A stretch of DNA of 64,000 bases from Bacteroidota bacterium. Lineage in GTDB: Bacteria > Bacteroidota > JABWAT01. The translations under genes and the position numbers were made by a program. This document shows, piece after piece, positions 1 through 7,784 of the stretch; within the stretch, counting starts at the first letter, position 1; every line of letters starts with the position of its first letter. The DNA lies in NCBI GenBank assembly GCA_023151185.1, contig JAKLJL010000002.1:62001-126000 (forward strand), given 5' to 3'. Below the pieces are notes generated by a model. The model had not been told where the DNA came from and did not search any database. It saw only the letters and a program-made list of their open reading frames with translations.

Positions 1-783
1 AGAGCCGTTCAGGCGGGTTTCAGCCATACTTCAGGTGACTGGATTGCCCTTACCGATGCAGACTGCACTGTTCCTGAAACCTGGATATCAGCCTTTACGG
101 ATGCAATCCGCCCAGACTTAAACCTGATTGCCGGACCTGTTGAATTTAAAAGCAGAAATTCCTGGTTTTACAGGTGGCAGCATCTTGAATTTTCGGGATT
201 AATGCTGGTTTCTGCAGGTGCAATTGGTCACAAAAAACCAGCAACTGCAAACGGAGCCAATTTATGGGTCCGGAAAAGTGCCTTTCTGAATGTTGACGCC
301 TTTTCGGGGGTTTCTCATATTATCAGCGGAGATGATGAACTCCTGATGCATAAAATACACAGGAAATTTCCCGGATCAGTCGGGTATGTTTTCAGAAAAG
401 AGGCAACTGTTTTAACCGATCCGCCCAAAAACGCAGGCGAATTTTTCAATCAAAGGAAAAGATGGGCTTCGAAAGGGCTGAAGTATCAATCGGTTCCCTA
501 CCGGTTATACCTGTTTGCTTTTGTGCTTGTGCACCTCCTTTTTTTACTCTCCCCCGTTTTTGCACTTCTTAACTGGATCAGTTGGTTTTTTGCCCTTGGC
601 ATCCTGTTTTTAAAGTTTATCGGGGATTCCTGGTTTCTGAATTCTGCAAACCGGTTCCTGTCTGTGCCTGTCAACCCTGCTTTCTCCTTCCTTTTTGGGT
701 GGATCCAAATCCCCTATGTGGTAGTAACGGCCTTGCTTGGAACTTTCTCGGGGTTTGAATGGAAAGGAAAATATTACAGGTGA
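1..783 (+). CDS. Family 2 glycosyltransferase, 5' end cut by window
   Basis: Open from the first base in frame 1, so the start and the N-terminal half of the nucleotide-binding fold lie outside the window; about 260 residues are visible. A DAD (DxD-type, metal/nucleotide-sugar binding) motif is at visible residues 19-21, an acidic GDDEL (ED-type) motif near 110, and QRKRW at 151-155, the Q-x-x-R-W signature of processive GT-A enzymes. The last ~95 residues are hydrophobic, with two or three membrane segments, so this is an inner-membrane transferase working on a lipid-linked or extruded glycan. It overlaps the following deacetylase by 25 bases. A transferase plus a NodB deacetylase suggests synthesis and trimming of an N-acetylated polysaccharide; the actual sugar is unknown. 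Confidence 0.85.
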   Translation, partial: RAVQAGFSHTSGDWIALTDADCTVPETWISAFTDAIRPDLNLIAGPVEFKSRNSWFYRWQHLEFSGLMLVSAGAIGHKKPATANGANLWVRKSAFLNVDAFSGVSHIISGDDELLMHKIHRKFPGSVGYVFRKEATVLTDPPKNAGEFFNQRKRWASKGLKYQSVPYRLYLFAFVLVHLLFLLSPVFALLNWISWFFALGILFLKFIGDSWFLNSANRFLSVPVNPAFSFLFGWIQIPYVVVTALLGTFSGFEWKGKYYR

Positions 784-1403
784 TACCGAATTCCCTGACC
801 GGACTTTTTAATTCGATTGGTCTGAACGGGTTTGCAGTAAATCCCTGCCCGCAGGATACCCTTTTTCTGACATTGGATGACGGGCCAAACCCAGAAACTC
901 AGTCACTCCTGAACTGGATGGATGCTGAGGGGATATCTGCAACTCATTTCTGGGTGATGGAAAACCTTGAAAACTTCCCCGTTTCTTTTTCAGACCTTAC
1001 CTTACAGAACATCGGGACTCATGGATTCAGACACATCAGGTATTCATCACTCAACTGGCAGGCAATCGAAAAGGACCTGGAATTGTGCAAAAATTCCCCA
1101 TTTTCGGCTCATCCTTTAAAAACAAACTGGTTCCGGACTCCGTATGGTTCCTGGAAACCCGGGCTTATGAAAAGAATCAGACGGAATGGCTTCAGACCCG
1201 TTTGGTGGGGCTACTTATTTCAGGACTGGACGGACAGCTTTTCGCCGGCTGAAATTGGAAGAGCGCAGGAAAACTGGGCAATGCCGGGCCAAATTCTGGT
1301 CATGCATGACAAACTGATCTATCAGAACCGGTTAAAAACTGCTTTGCTCGAAGTAAAACATGTCTGTCAAAAAAAGGGGATCAGAATTTCATGTCTTCCC
1401 TGA
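759..1403 (+). CDS. NodB-type polysaccharide deacetylase
   Basis: A 214-residue protein with the carbohydrate esterase 4 motifs in order: TLDDGPNP at 38-45 (catalytic base Asp and metal Asp), THGFRH at 87-92 (two metal-binding His, H88 and H92), RTPYG at 126-130 and VMHD at 181-184 (His in the last motif). It should remove N-acetyl groups from an amino-sugar polymer or glycolipid. No obvious signal peptide is present, so it may be cytoplasmic or act on a lipid-linked precursor. The ATG lies inside the end of the upstream glycosyltransferase gene (25-base overlap) and the gene itself overlaps the next glycosyltransferase by 13 bases, so the three are translationally coupled. All key residues look intact. 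Confidence 0.88.
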   Translation: MERKILQVIPNSLTGLFNSIGLNGFAVNPCPQDTLFLTLDDGPNPETQSLLNWMDAEGISATHFWVMENLENFPVSFSDLTLQNIGTHGFRHIRYSSLNWQAIEKDLELCKNSPFSAHPLKTNWFRTPYGSWKPGLMKRIRRNGFRPVWWGYLFQDWTDSFSPAEIGRAQENWAMPGQILVMHDKLIYQNRLKTALLEVKHVCQKKGIRISCLP

Positions 1404-2500
1404 TAATCTGGATTGGGTTTTTAATTTCCTTCTTTTTCCTTTGGGAGGCAGTCCGGATTTTACGTGGTCTCAGATTATCTGCCTTGCCAGCCACAGACAA
1501 TAAATCCATTCAGTTTGGGATAACCCTGATAATACCGGTAAGAAATGAGGAAAAAAGGTTTCCGGCACTGGTTAATGCCCTCAGCACGCTGAAAAAACCC
1601 GGACCAGGCTTTGAAGTGATTCTGGTGGATGATCATTCGGACGTTTCTCCTGAAATCTGGTTCAGCAAAGCACCTTTGGTGGAATTTCCGTTAAAAATTA
1701 TACGTCTCCAGGATTATTTTCCGGGAAAAACCGGCAAAGCCATGGCCATTCATGCTGGAATCCTGAAGTCTTCCTACCCTATTGTCACTGTTACAGATGC
1801 AGATGCAGTTTTCCACCCGGACTGGCTGATTTTTCTGGCAGAGAAATTCAGCAGCAGGCTTCGGCCGGATATGATTTGCGGTCCGGCGGTTTGCGGAATA
1901 ACCGGATTTGGGAAATCTGCTCAAAAACTGGATTGGATGATGATTATGGCTGTGGCCAGCGGGAGTTTTAATTCCGGGCACCCGCTTTCTGCCATTGGGA
2001 ACAACATGGCTTTTCTGAAGGAATCCTATCTGCAAACAGGTGGGTATGAAAAATTACCGTTTTCAGTCACTGAGGACTTTCAGTTATTTTCTCACTTTAT
2101 CCGGTTGAAGAAGGTTGTTTTATGGGTTGCCACAGAATCTGGCAAAATCGAAACGGAGCCTGATGAGACCTTCCGGGAATTTGTGAATCAGAGGAAACGT
2201 TGGACATCAGGCGGACTTTCAAGTCCGTTCAGAAGCTACTGGATTGTTCTGATATCCAATCTGATGACTTTATTGCTGCTGTTTGGCTGGCTGGTTCATC
2301 CTGGTTTCTGGTTGGTCTGGTCCGGGACCAAATTTTTGGCAGACTGGCTGATTTTGACCCGGTTTTCTGTCATGATCCGGGAGACCATCAGGTTTTCCGA
2401 TTTTATCCGGTATGAACTCATTTTCCCGGCAATTAACGTTTATTTCCCATTGGAGCTGATGCTGAATCCTAAAATATCCTGGAAAGGCAGATCCTTTTGA
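1391..2500 (+). CDS. Membrane family 2 glycosyltransferase
   Basis: A 369-residue GT-A fold enzyme, full length. It has an N-terminal membrane segment (about residues 4-22), the transferase domain starting with IIPVRNEE near 47-54, a DAD motif at 136-138, SVTEDF at 225-230 and QRKRW at 267-271, then C-terminal hydrophobic segments from about 283. This layout resembles the glucosaminyltransferase/cellulose-synthase-like group. It shares architecture and motif wording (QRKRW followed by a small-residue pair and Gly) with the truncated transferase at the window start, so the two are likely paralogues. Its stop codon overlaps the TTG start of the radical SAM gene by four bases. Confidence 0.87.
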   Translation: MSSLIIWIGFLISFFFLWEAVRILRGLRLSALPATDNKSIQFGITLIIPVRNEEKRFPALVNALSTLKKPGPGFEVILVDDHSDVSPEIWFSKAPLVEFPLKIIRLQDYFPGKTGKAMAIHAGILKSSYPIVTVTDADAVFHPDWLIFLAEKFSSRLRPDMICGPAVCGITGFGKSAQKLDWMMIMAVASGSFNSGHPLSAIGNNMAFLKESYLQTGGYEKLPFSVTEDFQLFSHFIRLKKVVLWVATESGKIETEPDETFREFVNQRKRWTSGGLSSPFRSYWIVLISNLMTLLLLFGWLVHPGFWLVWSGTKFLADWLILTRFSVMIRETIRFSDFIRYELIFPAINVYFPLELMLNPKISWKGRSF

Positions 2501-3471
2501 AACCGGTACTGGCAAATTATTATGTTACCAACCGATGCAATGCAAGTTGTGATTTTTGTGATATCTGGGAGGATAAACACTCTCCGTTTATCCGGTTGGA
2601 AGACGCCCGGGCAAATCTGGCTGACTTAAAAAAGCTGGGAGTGAAAGTCATTGATTTTACCGGAGGTGAGCCTTTGCTTCATCCGGATATTGATGAACTT
2701 CTCAGAATGGCGAAAGGGCTCGGCTTTCTTACAACACTTACCAGCAACGGGCTGTTATATCCCAAAAAGGCTGAATCCATCCGCGGCCTGGTTGATCTTC
2801 TTCACTTTTCTCTGGATTCACCAATTAGAGAAGAACATGACCGGCACCGGGGGGTAAAGTGCTTTGACTCGGTGTTTCAAAGTCTTGAACTGGCCTTATC
2901 TCTCGGTGAAAAACCGGACCTGCATTTTACAGTCAGAAATGAGAACATTCACCATCTGCCTGAAATGGTCCGGCTTGCGGCACAATCAGGTGTCATTCTG
3001 ATTGTAAACCCATTGTTCAGTTATGGTGACCGTGGCGGACAGTTGTCCGGGGAAGTTCTCGATATTCTCAGCAGCTATTCGGGGAAATCAGGAATTTACC
3101 TGAATCCGGCGTTCATTGACCTCAGGAGAAACGGTGGAAACCAGATTTCTGATCCGGTCTGCAAAGCAGTTTCCACTACAGTTGTGATCAGTGCAAGAAA
3201 TGAACTGCTTTTACCCTGTTATCACTTTAATAATCAGAAATTGCAGTTAAACGGAGATTTGTTTGAAAAAAGGCAAAGCAGGCAGGTTCAGGATGCTGAA
3301 GGTATGCAGGGCCGGTATCCGTTTTGTCAGGGGTGTACGGTAAACTGTTATTTTGAACCTTCATTTGCAGTTTCGATGAATCAATATATGGTCAAGGCAC
3401 TTCCGTCAAAGCTCAAATATTCACTAACCAAATTTATTGTTCAGAAATTTACCAGACGGAAAAAGGGATAA
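2497..3471 (+). CDS. Radical SAM protein with SPASM-like C-terminal cysteines
   Basis: A 324-residue protein with the radical SAM cluster motif CNASCDFC (C14, C18, C21) and a GGEP motif near residue 52, so it binds a 4Fe-4S cluster and cleaves S-adenosylmethionine. Further cysteines in the C-terminal third (a VCKA and PCYHF pair, then CQGCTVNC) look like a SPASM/twitch-type auxiliary cluster site. The start is TTG at 2497, overlapping the upstream TGA as TTGA; no ATG fits the length of the family. Position at the end of a glycosyltransferase-deacetylase operon suggests modification of the same glycan or its lipid carrier, but the substrate cannot be read from sequence. Confidence 0.85.
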   Translation: MKPVLANYYVTNRCNASCDFCDIWEDKHSPFIRLEDARANLADLKKLGVKVIDFTGGEPLLHPDIDELLRMAKGLGFLTTLTSNGLLYPKKAESIRGLVDLLHFSLDSPIREEHDRHRGVKCFDSVFQSLELALSLGEKPDLHFTVRNENIHHLPEMVRLAAQSGVILIVNPLFSYGDRGGQLSGEVLDILSSYSGKSGIYLNPAFIDLRRNGGNQISDPVCKAVSTTVVISARNELLLPCYHFNNQKLQLNGDLFEKRQSRQVQDAEGMQGRYPFCQGCTVNCYFEPSFAVSMNQYMVKALPSKLKYSLTKFIVQKFTRRKKG

Positions 3472-3502
3472 AAAAAATCCGGCGTCTGGCCGGATTTTTT
3501 TT
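3471..3502. terminator. Bidirectional intrinsic terminator
   Basis: A 7-base-pair GC-rich stem (ATCCGGC at 3477-3483, GCCGGAT at 3489-3495) with loop GTCTG, flanked by seven A on the left (3471-3477) and eight T on the right (3495-3502). It sits between the stop codons of the plus-strand radical SAM gene and the minus-strand STAS gene, so it can end transcription from both sides. Confidence 0.85.
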
Positions 3503-3514
3503 CTATCAGATTGA

Positions 3515-3850
3515 TCAGAATGAATCGACTGCTGCTTCGACAGATTTGTGACATTCAAATACTTTGATCAGATGGGTTACCACCAAAAGGGATTCAATTT
3601 TCTGCTCAACACGTGCCAGTTTAAGTGCCCCCCCGGCTTCTTTCACCAGGTTATGGCAACTGACAATTGCCCCAAGCCCTGAACTGTTCATCCATTTGAT
3701 ATTACCAAGATCAAAGACAAACTGGGTTTTGCCTTCCTTAATCAGTTTCTCAACTTCATCACGGATCTCTTTGGTCTCACTTCCGCCCATTAGTTTTCCG
3801 TTCAGTTCCAGAACAGTTACATGCCCGACATGACTGGCTTTAATGCTCAT
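3515..3850 (-). CDS. STAS-domain anti-sigma factor antagonist-like protein
   Basis: A small single-domain STAS protein (111 residues). The MNSSGLG motif at residues 54-60 is the SpoIIAA/RsbV signature whose serine is phosphorylated by a partner kinase, so a partner-switching role is likely. I chose ATG at 3850 because GGAG lies six bases before it; a GTG at 3862 would add four residues. No anti-sigma kinase, PP2C phosphatase or sigma factor is next to it, and it stands alone between a terminator and an intergenic region. It could instead be an MlaB-type STAS subunit, but the mla genes here are 6 kb away and the switchable serine favours the regulatory reading. Confidence 0.82.
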   Translation of the reverse strand: MSIKASHVGHVTVLELNGKLMGGSETKEIRDEVEKLIKEGKTQFVFDLGNIKWMNSSGLGAIVSCHNLVKEAGGALKLARVEQKIESLLVVTHLIKVFECHKSVEAAVDSF

Positions 3851-4033
3851 CAGATGCTCCACTGGATTAATTCTATTTCAAAATTTGTCAAATATCGACT
3901 CTGACTGTTTGAATGTCAATTCGGATCGGGCTCCCGCAGCCCACATCTTCCAGTGCTGTTTCCTGAATTCTGAATTCTTTCTCAAATTCGTCGTTTTGAT
4001 CACAGAAAACGGGAGAATTTCAGGCCGGTTTTG

Positions 4034-4041
4034 TACTTTTG
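4034..4041 (+). promoter_or_regulatory. Possible -7 promoter element (TACTTTTG) for miaE
   Basis: Matches the Bacteroidota -7 consensus TAnnTTTG, but it ends only one base before the ATG at 4043 and I see no TTTG at the usual distance upstream. If real, the transcript would start at or inside the first codons (leaderless). It may be coincidental. Confidence 0.3.
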
Positions 4042-4042
4042 A

Positions 4043-4627
4043 ATGATGAAACCTTTACTTCACCTTAAATCCACAACCCCGCCTGAGTGGCTTGCTTTGG
4101 TACGGAATGAAGAAAGCAAATTGCTTTTGGATCATGCACATGCAGAACAAAAAGCAGCGGCAATGGCAATCTCACTTTTAAATTCCTTTCCGGATAAACC
4201 CGGGCTGGCGGAAACACTTCCTGCACTGGCTCTTGAAGAAATGGATCATTTCAATCAGGTAATGACTCTGATTATAAAACGGGGCTATCCCTTTGCCAAA
4301 CCGGAAAAAGATCTTTATGCCGGGTCCCTGAAAAAACTCATCAGAAACCCCAGAGATTCTTATTTTATGGACCTTTTATTGGTTTCTGCAATTATTGAAG
4401 CAAGAAGCTGCGAGCGGTTTGATATTTTACGCAGAGAATACCCCGATGAAGAACTGAGGCAATTTTATCAGTCACTTTTTCCTGTTGAAGCCCGGCATTA
4501 TTCCCTTTTTATTGGCCTGGCCCTGAAGTCTTTCAGCAAGGAACTGGTTTTTTCACGACTGGATGACCTGTTAACGGAAGAAAGTAAAATTCTGCAAGCC
4601 CTTCCGATAAGACCGGTAATGCATTAA
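4043..4627 (+). CDS. miaE: tRNA-(ms2io6A37)-hydroxylase, MiaE family
   Basis: A 194-residue four-helix diiron protein. All six expected ligands are visible with ferritin-like spacing: E35, E66-x-x-H69, E119 and E149-x-x-H152. MiaE uses this diiron site and O2 to hydroxylate the isopentenyl side chain of ms2i6A at position 37 of tRNAs that read codons starting with U. The length is normal. Two start codons are back to back (4043 and 4046). The gene stands alone on the plus strand and ends two bases short of the convergent VOC gene, with no terminator between them. Confidence 0.85.
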   Translation: MMKPLLHLKSTTPPEWLALVRNEESKLLLDHAHAEQKAAAMAISLLNSFPDKPGLAETLPALALEEMDHFNQVMTLIIKRGYPFAKPEKDLYAGSLKKLIRNPRDSYFMDLLLVSAIIEARSCERFDILRREYPDEELRQFYQSLFPVEARHYSLFIGLALKSFSKELVFSRLDDLLTEESKILQALPIRPVMH

Positions 4628-4629
4628 TT

Positions 4630-4995
4630 TCAGGGATTTGACGGGTCAAAAATGATTTCGAATAAATTGGAATCAGGATCCGAAAAATAGAAGGAATAGG
4701 ATCCATCGCGGTGAAGTTTAGGTTTGGTCTTCACCCGGATACCACTTTCGGCAAGTTCAGAATAGGCAGCATCCACTTCTGCATTTGACCTGACTCTGAT
4801 GCCGTTATGAGGGTGGTGGTTGCCGCCCGGAATCAGCAAAGCAAGGTCATCGCCGGTTTCCCGGTGCCGTAAAAGCCCCCAATCGTCATAAACATAAACA
4901 ATATCAAACGGAAATATGGATGAATAAAAGTCTGCCGCTTTCCGAATGTCTGAAACCTCAATGGCAATATGCCCCATTCTGACCGAGTTAACCAT
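4630..4995 (-). CDS. VOC-family (glyoxalase/bleomycin resistance) protein
   Basis: One vicinal-oxygen-chelate unit of about 121 residues, made of two beta-alpha-beta-beta-beta repeats: GHIAIEV near the start and a C-terminal half ending FSDPDSNLFEIIF, which holds the usual Glu ligand. Members are metal-dependent lyases, isomerases or dioxygenases and the substrate cannot be told from sequence. I prefer the ATG at 4995, which overlaps the lipB stop by eight bases; an ATG at 5052 lies deep within lipB and adds a non-family N-terminus. It is the last gene of the minus-strand run that begins with the gamma carbonic anhydrase-like gene. Confidence 0.75.
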   Translation of the reverse strand: MVNSVRMGHIAIEVSDIRKAADFYSSIFPFDIVYVYDDWGLLRHRETGDDLALLIPGGNHHPHNGIRVRSNAEVDAAYSELAESGIRVKTKPKLHRDGSYSFYFSDPDSNLFEIIFDPSNP

Positions 4996-5653
4996 TTTTT
5001 CCCAACTCCTCTGGATCTCCCAATCTGACCGGTCTTGAAAATTCAGTTTCAAATTCTTTCATCATATAGTATAAAACCTGACTGACAGGAATGTCACGGG
5101 TTGTAATCTCTTTCATTGAGGTCATCACGGCCGGGTTTAAACCACATGGATTAATCTTCCGGAAGAAACTCATATCAGTTGAGACATTCAGTGCCAGTCC
5201 GTGATAAGTTACCCACTTCCTGACTGAAATCCCGATACTGGCAATTTTCTTTTCTCCTACCCAAACCCCGGTATACTCTTTTACCTTGTGACCTTTTATT
5301 CCCCAGTTTTTCAATGCCCGGATGGTAATATCTTCGAGACTTCTGAGGTAAAAATCTAGATGAGTATTAATGTTTTCGAGATTGATAATCGGGTAAATGA
5401 CTAGTTGCCCCGGTCCATGATAAGTAACGTCGCCACCCCGCTCGATTTCAAATACTGGAACCTCACCTGGGTCCAGTATATTTTGCAAAGCATCCTTTTT
5501 TCTCCCTGCAGTGAAAACTGGCCGGTGCTCTGTCACGAGAACAAGATCGCCTATTGAACCTTCAATCCGTTTATCAACCAGTGACCGCTGAAGATTCAGG
5601 ATCTCCTCATAATTGGTGATTCCAAGGTTGATAAAGGTGAGATAGTGACTCAC
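4988..5653 (-). CDS. lipB: Octanoyltransferase LipB
   Basis: A 221-residue cofactor-transferase-fold enzyme that moves octanoyl groups from acyl carrier protein to lipoyl domains of 2-oxoacid dehydrogenases and the glycine cleavage H protein. It carries the LipB signature RGGDVTYHGPGQ at 72-83, the catalytic lysine in EKKIASIGI (K136) and the acyl-acceptor cysteine in NPCGLNP (C170). Length is typical. The lipoate synthase gene lipA is not in the window. It overlaps the SDR gene upstream by four bases and the VOC gene downstream by eight, so it is part of a tight operon. Confidence 0.93.
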   Translation of the reverse strand: MSHYLTFINLGITNYEEILNLQRSLVDKRIEGSIGDLVLVTEHRPVFTAGRKKDALQNILDPGEVPVFEIERGGDVTYHGPGQLVIYPIINLENINTHLDFYLRSLEDITIRALKNWGIKGHKVKEYTGVWVGEKKIASIGISVRKWVTYHGLALNVSTDMSFFRKINPCGLNPAVMTSMKEITTRDIPVSQVLYYMMKEFETEFSRPVRLGDPEELGKNG

Positions 5654-6375
5654 AATAATGCCCTTCCGCCATCCACAGTTAAAATTGAACCGGTCATGAA
5701 CCGGGTTTCCACGATCACTGAAATAAGTTTGGCAATTTCCTCAGGAGATCCGATTTCCTTCAGAACTGACCGGTCTTTTGCCTGTTCAATCCAGGTTTCA
5801 TCAGCCCCTTCGAAGGGAATGATGGTACCGGGAGCAATTGCATTTACCCGGATTCCGGGAGCCAGTTCCTTTGCCAGAAGGCGGGTAAGCTGACTGATAC
5901 TGGTTTTTGTCAGACTGTAAACCAGATATTTGGGCCAGGTCAAACCACCTGCTGTATCCGAAATCATAATGATATTTCCCGGAACCGAATTCCTGATCAT
6001 GGATTTTGCTACGGCCTGACTAAGAAAGAAAACCGATTTCAGATTGATGCCAAACAAACTTTCCCAGTCCTGCTGTGTTGTTGCCAGAAAGGGTGTTTCG
6101 AAAATTATTGCTGCATTATTGACAAGTAAACTGACGGGGCAGCCAAAATGGCGTTCAGTCTGGTCGATTTTTTCCTGTAAGTGTTCAGGAGAACAACCAG
6201 CAAGATCACAAGGGACAGATAAAAAATCCAGGTCACGGGTATTAATTTTAAACTCTTCCGGTACCGGTCCGGTATGAAATGCTGCCACCCGATATCCGTC
6301 GGCAAGGAGTTGCAGACTGATTGAGGCCCCCAATCGTCTAACCCCTCCGGTTACAATAGCCAGTTTTTTGCTCAT
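5650..6375 (-). CDS. SDR oxidoreductase, pteridine-reductase-like
   Basis: A classical short-chain dehydrogenase/reductase of 241 residues with Rossmann motif TGGVRRLG (9-16), NNAA near 86-89, Ser139, Tyr153 and Lys157 (Y-x-x-x-K), all intact. The nucleotide motif has the TGxxxRxG form typical of pteridine reductases (PTR1, FolM) rather than the usual TGxxxGxG, and the arginine suits NADPH. This suggests reduction of a dihydro- or monapterin, which fits the pterin genes at 57.5-59.3 kb, although another carbonyl substrate is possible. It overlaps lipB and the SpoU methyltransferase gene by four bases each. Confidence 0.78.
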   Translation of the reverse strand: MSKKLAIVTGGVRRLGASISLQLLADGYRVAAFHTGPVPEEFKINTRDLDFLSVPCDLAGCSPEHLQEKIDQTERHFGCPVSLLVNNAAIIFETPFLATTQQDWESLFGINLKSVFFLSQAVAKSMIRNSVPGNIIMISDTAGGLTWPKYLVYSLTKTSISQLTRLLAKELAPGIRVNAIAPGTIIPFEGADETWIEQAKDRSVLKEIGSPEEIAKLISVIVETRFMTGSILTVDGGRALL

Positions 6376-7148
6376 TGAGGCCTCAACTGAAACAAAGCAA
6401 TGGATCCGGCAATTCCGGCATTCAATGACTCAACACGGTCCGGGTGCCCGGGAATGTGAAGTTTTGACCAGGCAGAAAAATCCTGAGAAGGAATACCGTG
6501 CTGAAATCCGTTCGATTCATTTCCAACCACCAGGCAAACCGGATGCCGTGTTCCTGAAACGGACTGAACCGGAGTGCCCTCCATGTCCAGAAAGTACCCG
6601 GCCATTTGTTTTCCGGCCTCCCGTAAAAGAGCACCGTCAGGGGAATCTTCAAAAACCGGGCAGGAAACAAAAGCTCCCATTGTCGACCGGATAACCTTGG
6701 GGTTCGTCCAGTCTGCTGAATCGAATGAGAAAATCACCGAATCCCACCCAAACCAGGCGGCTGTCCGGATCAGAGTTCCTGCATTTCCGGGATCCTGAAT
6801 CTGGTGCAGGTATAAAATCCGGCGGGAATGAAAAAAATCAGGGCTTTTTCCTGCATACCGGTTAACAACGGTAAAGAGCACCGGTTGCGGAGAATCGGTA
6901 CCGGAAACCGATTGTAACTCCCTTGAGGAGGCAATTCTGATCTGTTGTGAAGGTATCCCCCTGAAAAGATCCTGCCGGTCTGAAAAAAATTCTCCGGTGG
7001 TCAGGATTTGGGAAATCCAGCCGGGATGCCGTTTGACTTCTTCAAATAAATGAACACCCTCGCAGGGAAATAGTCCGGTTTCACGCCTGAATTTTTTTTG
7101 GTAGAGTTTCCGGAAATTGCTCAGTTCACCTTTTGAAACCGGGTTCAT
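6372..7148 (-). CDS. SpoU/TrmH-family RNA 2'-O-methyltransferase
   Basis: A 258-residue SPOUT enzyme. The C-terminal domain has the three SpoU motifs: QDPGNAGTLIRTA (motif 1, Asn and Arg), VVGNESNG (motif 2) and VESLNAGIAGSIALF (motif 3), forming the knotted AdoMet site. An N-terminal substrate-binding domain of about 90 residues precedes it, as in RlmB and the TsnR-like 23S rRNA ribose methyltransferases. The exact nucleotide target cannot be assigned. It is coupled to its neighbours by four-base overlaps on both sides. Confidence 0.85.
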   Translation of the reverse strand: MNPVSKGELSNFRKLYQKKFRRETGLFPCEGVHLFEEVKRHPGWISQILTTGEFFSDRQDLFRGIPSQQIRIASSRELQSVSGTDSPQPVLFTVVNRYAGKSPDFFHSRRILYLHQIQDPGNAGTLIRTAAWFGWDSVIFSFDSADWTNPKVIRSTMGAFVSCPVFEDSPDGALLREAGKQMAGYFLDMEGTPVQSVSGTRHPVCLVVGNESNGFQHGIPSQDFSAWSKLHIPGHPDRVESLNAGIAGSIALFQLRPQ

Positions 7149-7690
7149 CCCTGAGTGACCGGCTTGGTTTCCAGGTAATTCCTGACGTAATTCTGATAAT
7201 TCACACTCGACTGGGTAAGACCCTTTATCTCATCGTCAGTCAGGTCCCGGATGATTTTGCCGGGAAGGCCTGCTACCAAAACCCCTTCGGGAACAACAAA
7301 CCGTTCCCGGATTAAAGTCCCTGCAGCAATCAGGGAATTTTTCCCGATTACTGCCTGATCCAGTATTGTGGCTCTCATCCCGATCAGTGCATTGTCATGA
7401 ATGGTGCATCCATGAAGCATAACACCGTGGCCCAACGTAACATCGTTGCCAACCAGGGTTGGGTAGGTATCATGAGTCACGTGGATAATGGTTCCATCCT
7501 GAACATTGGTGCGTTCTCCGATCCGGATGTAGTGAACATCCCCACGGATTACTGATCCAAACCAAACCGAAGAGCCTGCGCCAATTTCAACATCACCAAT
7601 GATATAACAGCCTTCGGTAACAAATACGGACGGATGAAGCCGGGGAAACTGATCTTTATAAGGCAGTAACTGCCCTTTCATATACGACAT
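7145..7690 (-). CDS. Gamma-carbonic-anhydrase-like hexapeptide-repeat protein
   Basis: A 181-residue left-handed beta-helix protein made of hexapeptide repeats with a C-terminal helix, the length and layout of YrdA/PaaY gamma-class carbonic anhydrases. Three histidines at the expected places, H70 (IIHVTHD), H88 (TLGHG) and H93 (MLHGC), would bind Zn or Fe between subunits of the trimer. Family members range from active carbonic anhydrases to proteins of unknown role. It is the first gene of the minus-strand run down to the VOC gene, with its start in a 94-base gap after carA where I see no convincing promoter. Confidence 0.85.
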   Translation of the reverse strand: MSYMKGQLLPYKDQFPRLHPSVFVTEGCYIIGDVEIGAGSSVWFGSVIRGDVHYIRIGERTNVQDGTIIHVTHDTYPTLVGNDVTLGHGVMLHGCTIHDNALIGMRATILDQAVIGKNSLIAAGTLIRERFVVPEGVLVAGLPGKIIRDLTDDEIKGLTQSSVNYQNYVRNYLETKPVTQG

Positions 7691-7784
7691 GTGAAATTTC
7701 CTTTTTAAATCAGACTATAAAGGAATTAACTTTCAACGAAATTGTCCAACTGAAATAAACAGAAGGAAAAAATCTCATTGAAAA

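Noticed and set aside
3515-3850. STAS gene as MlaB of the Mla transporter
   Set aside because: It is 6 kb from the mla genes and carries the SSGLG serine motif of anti-sigma antagonists.
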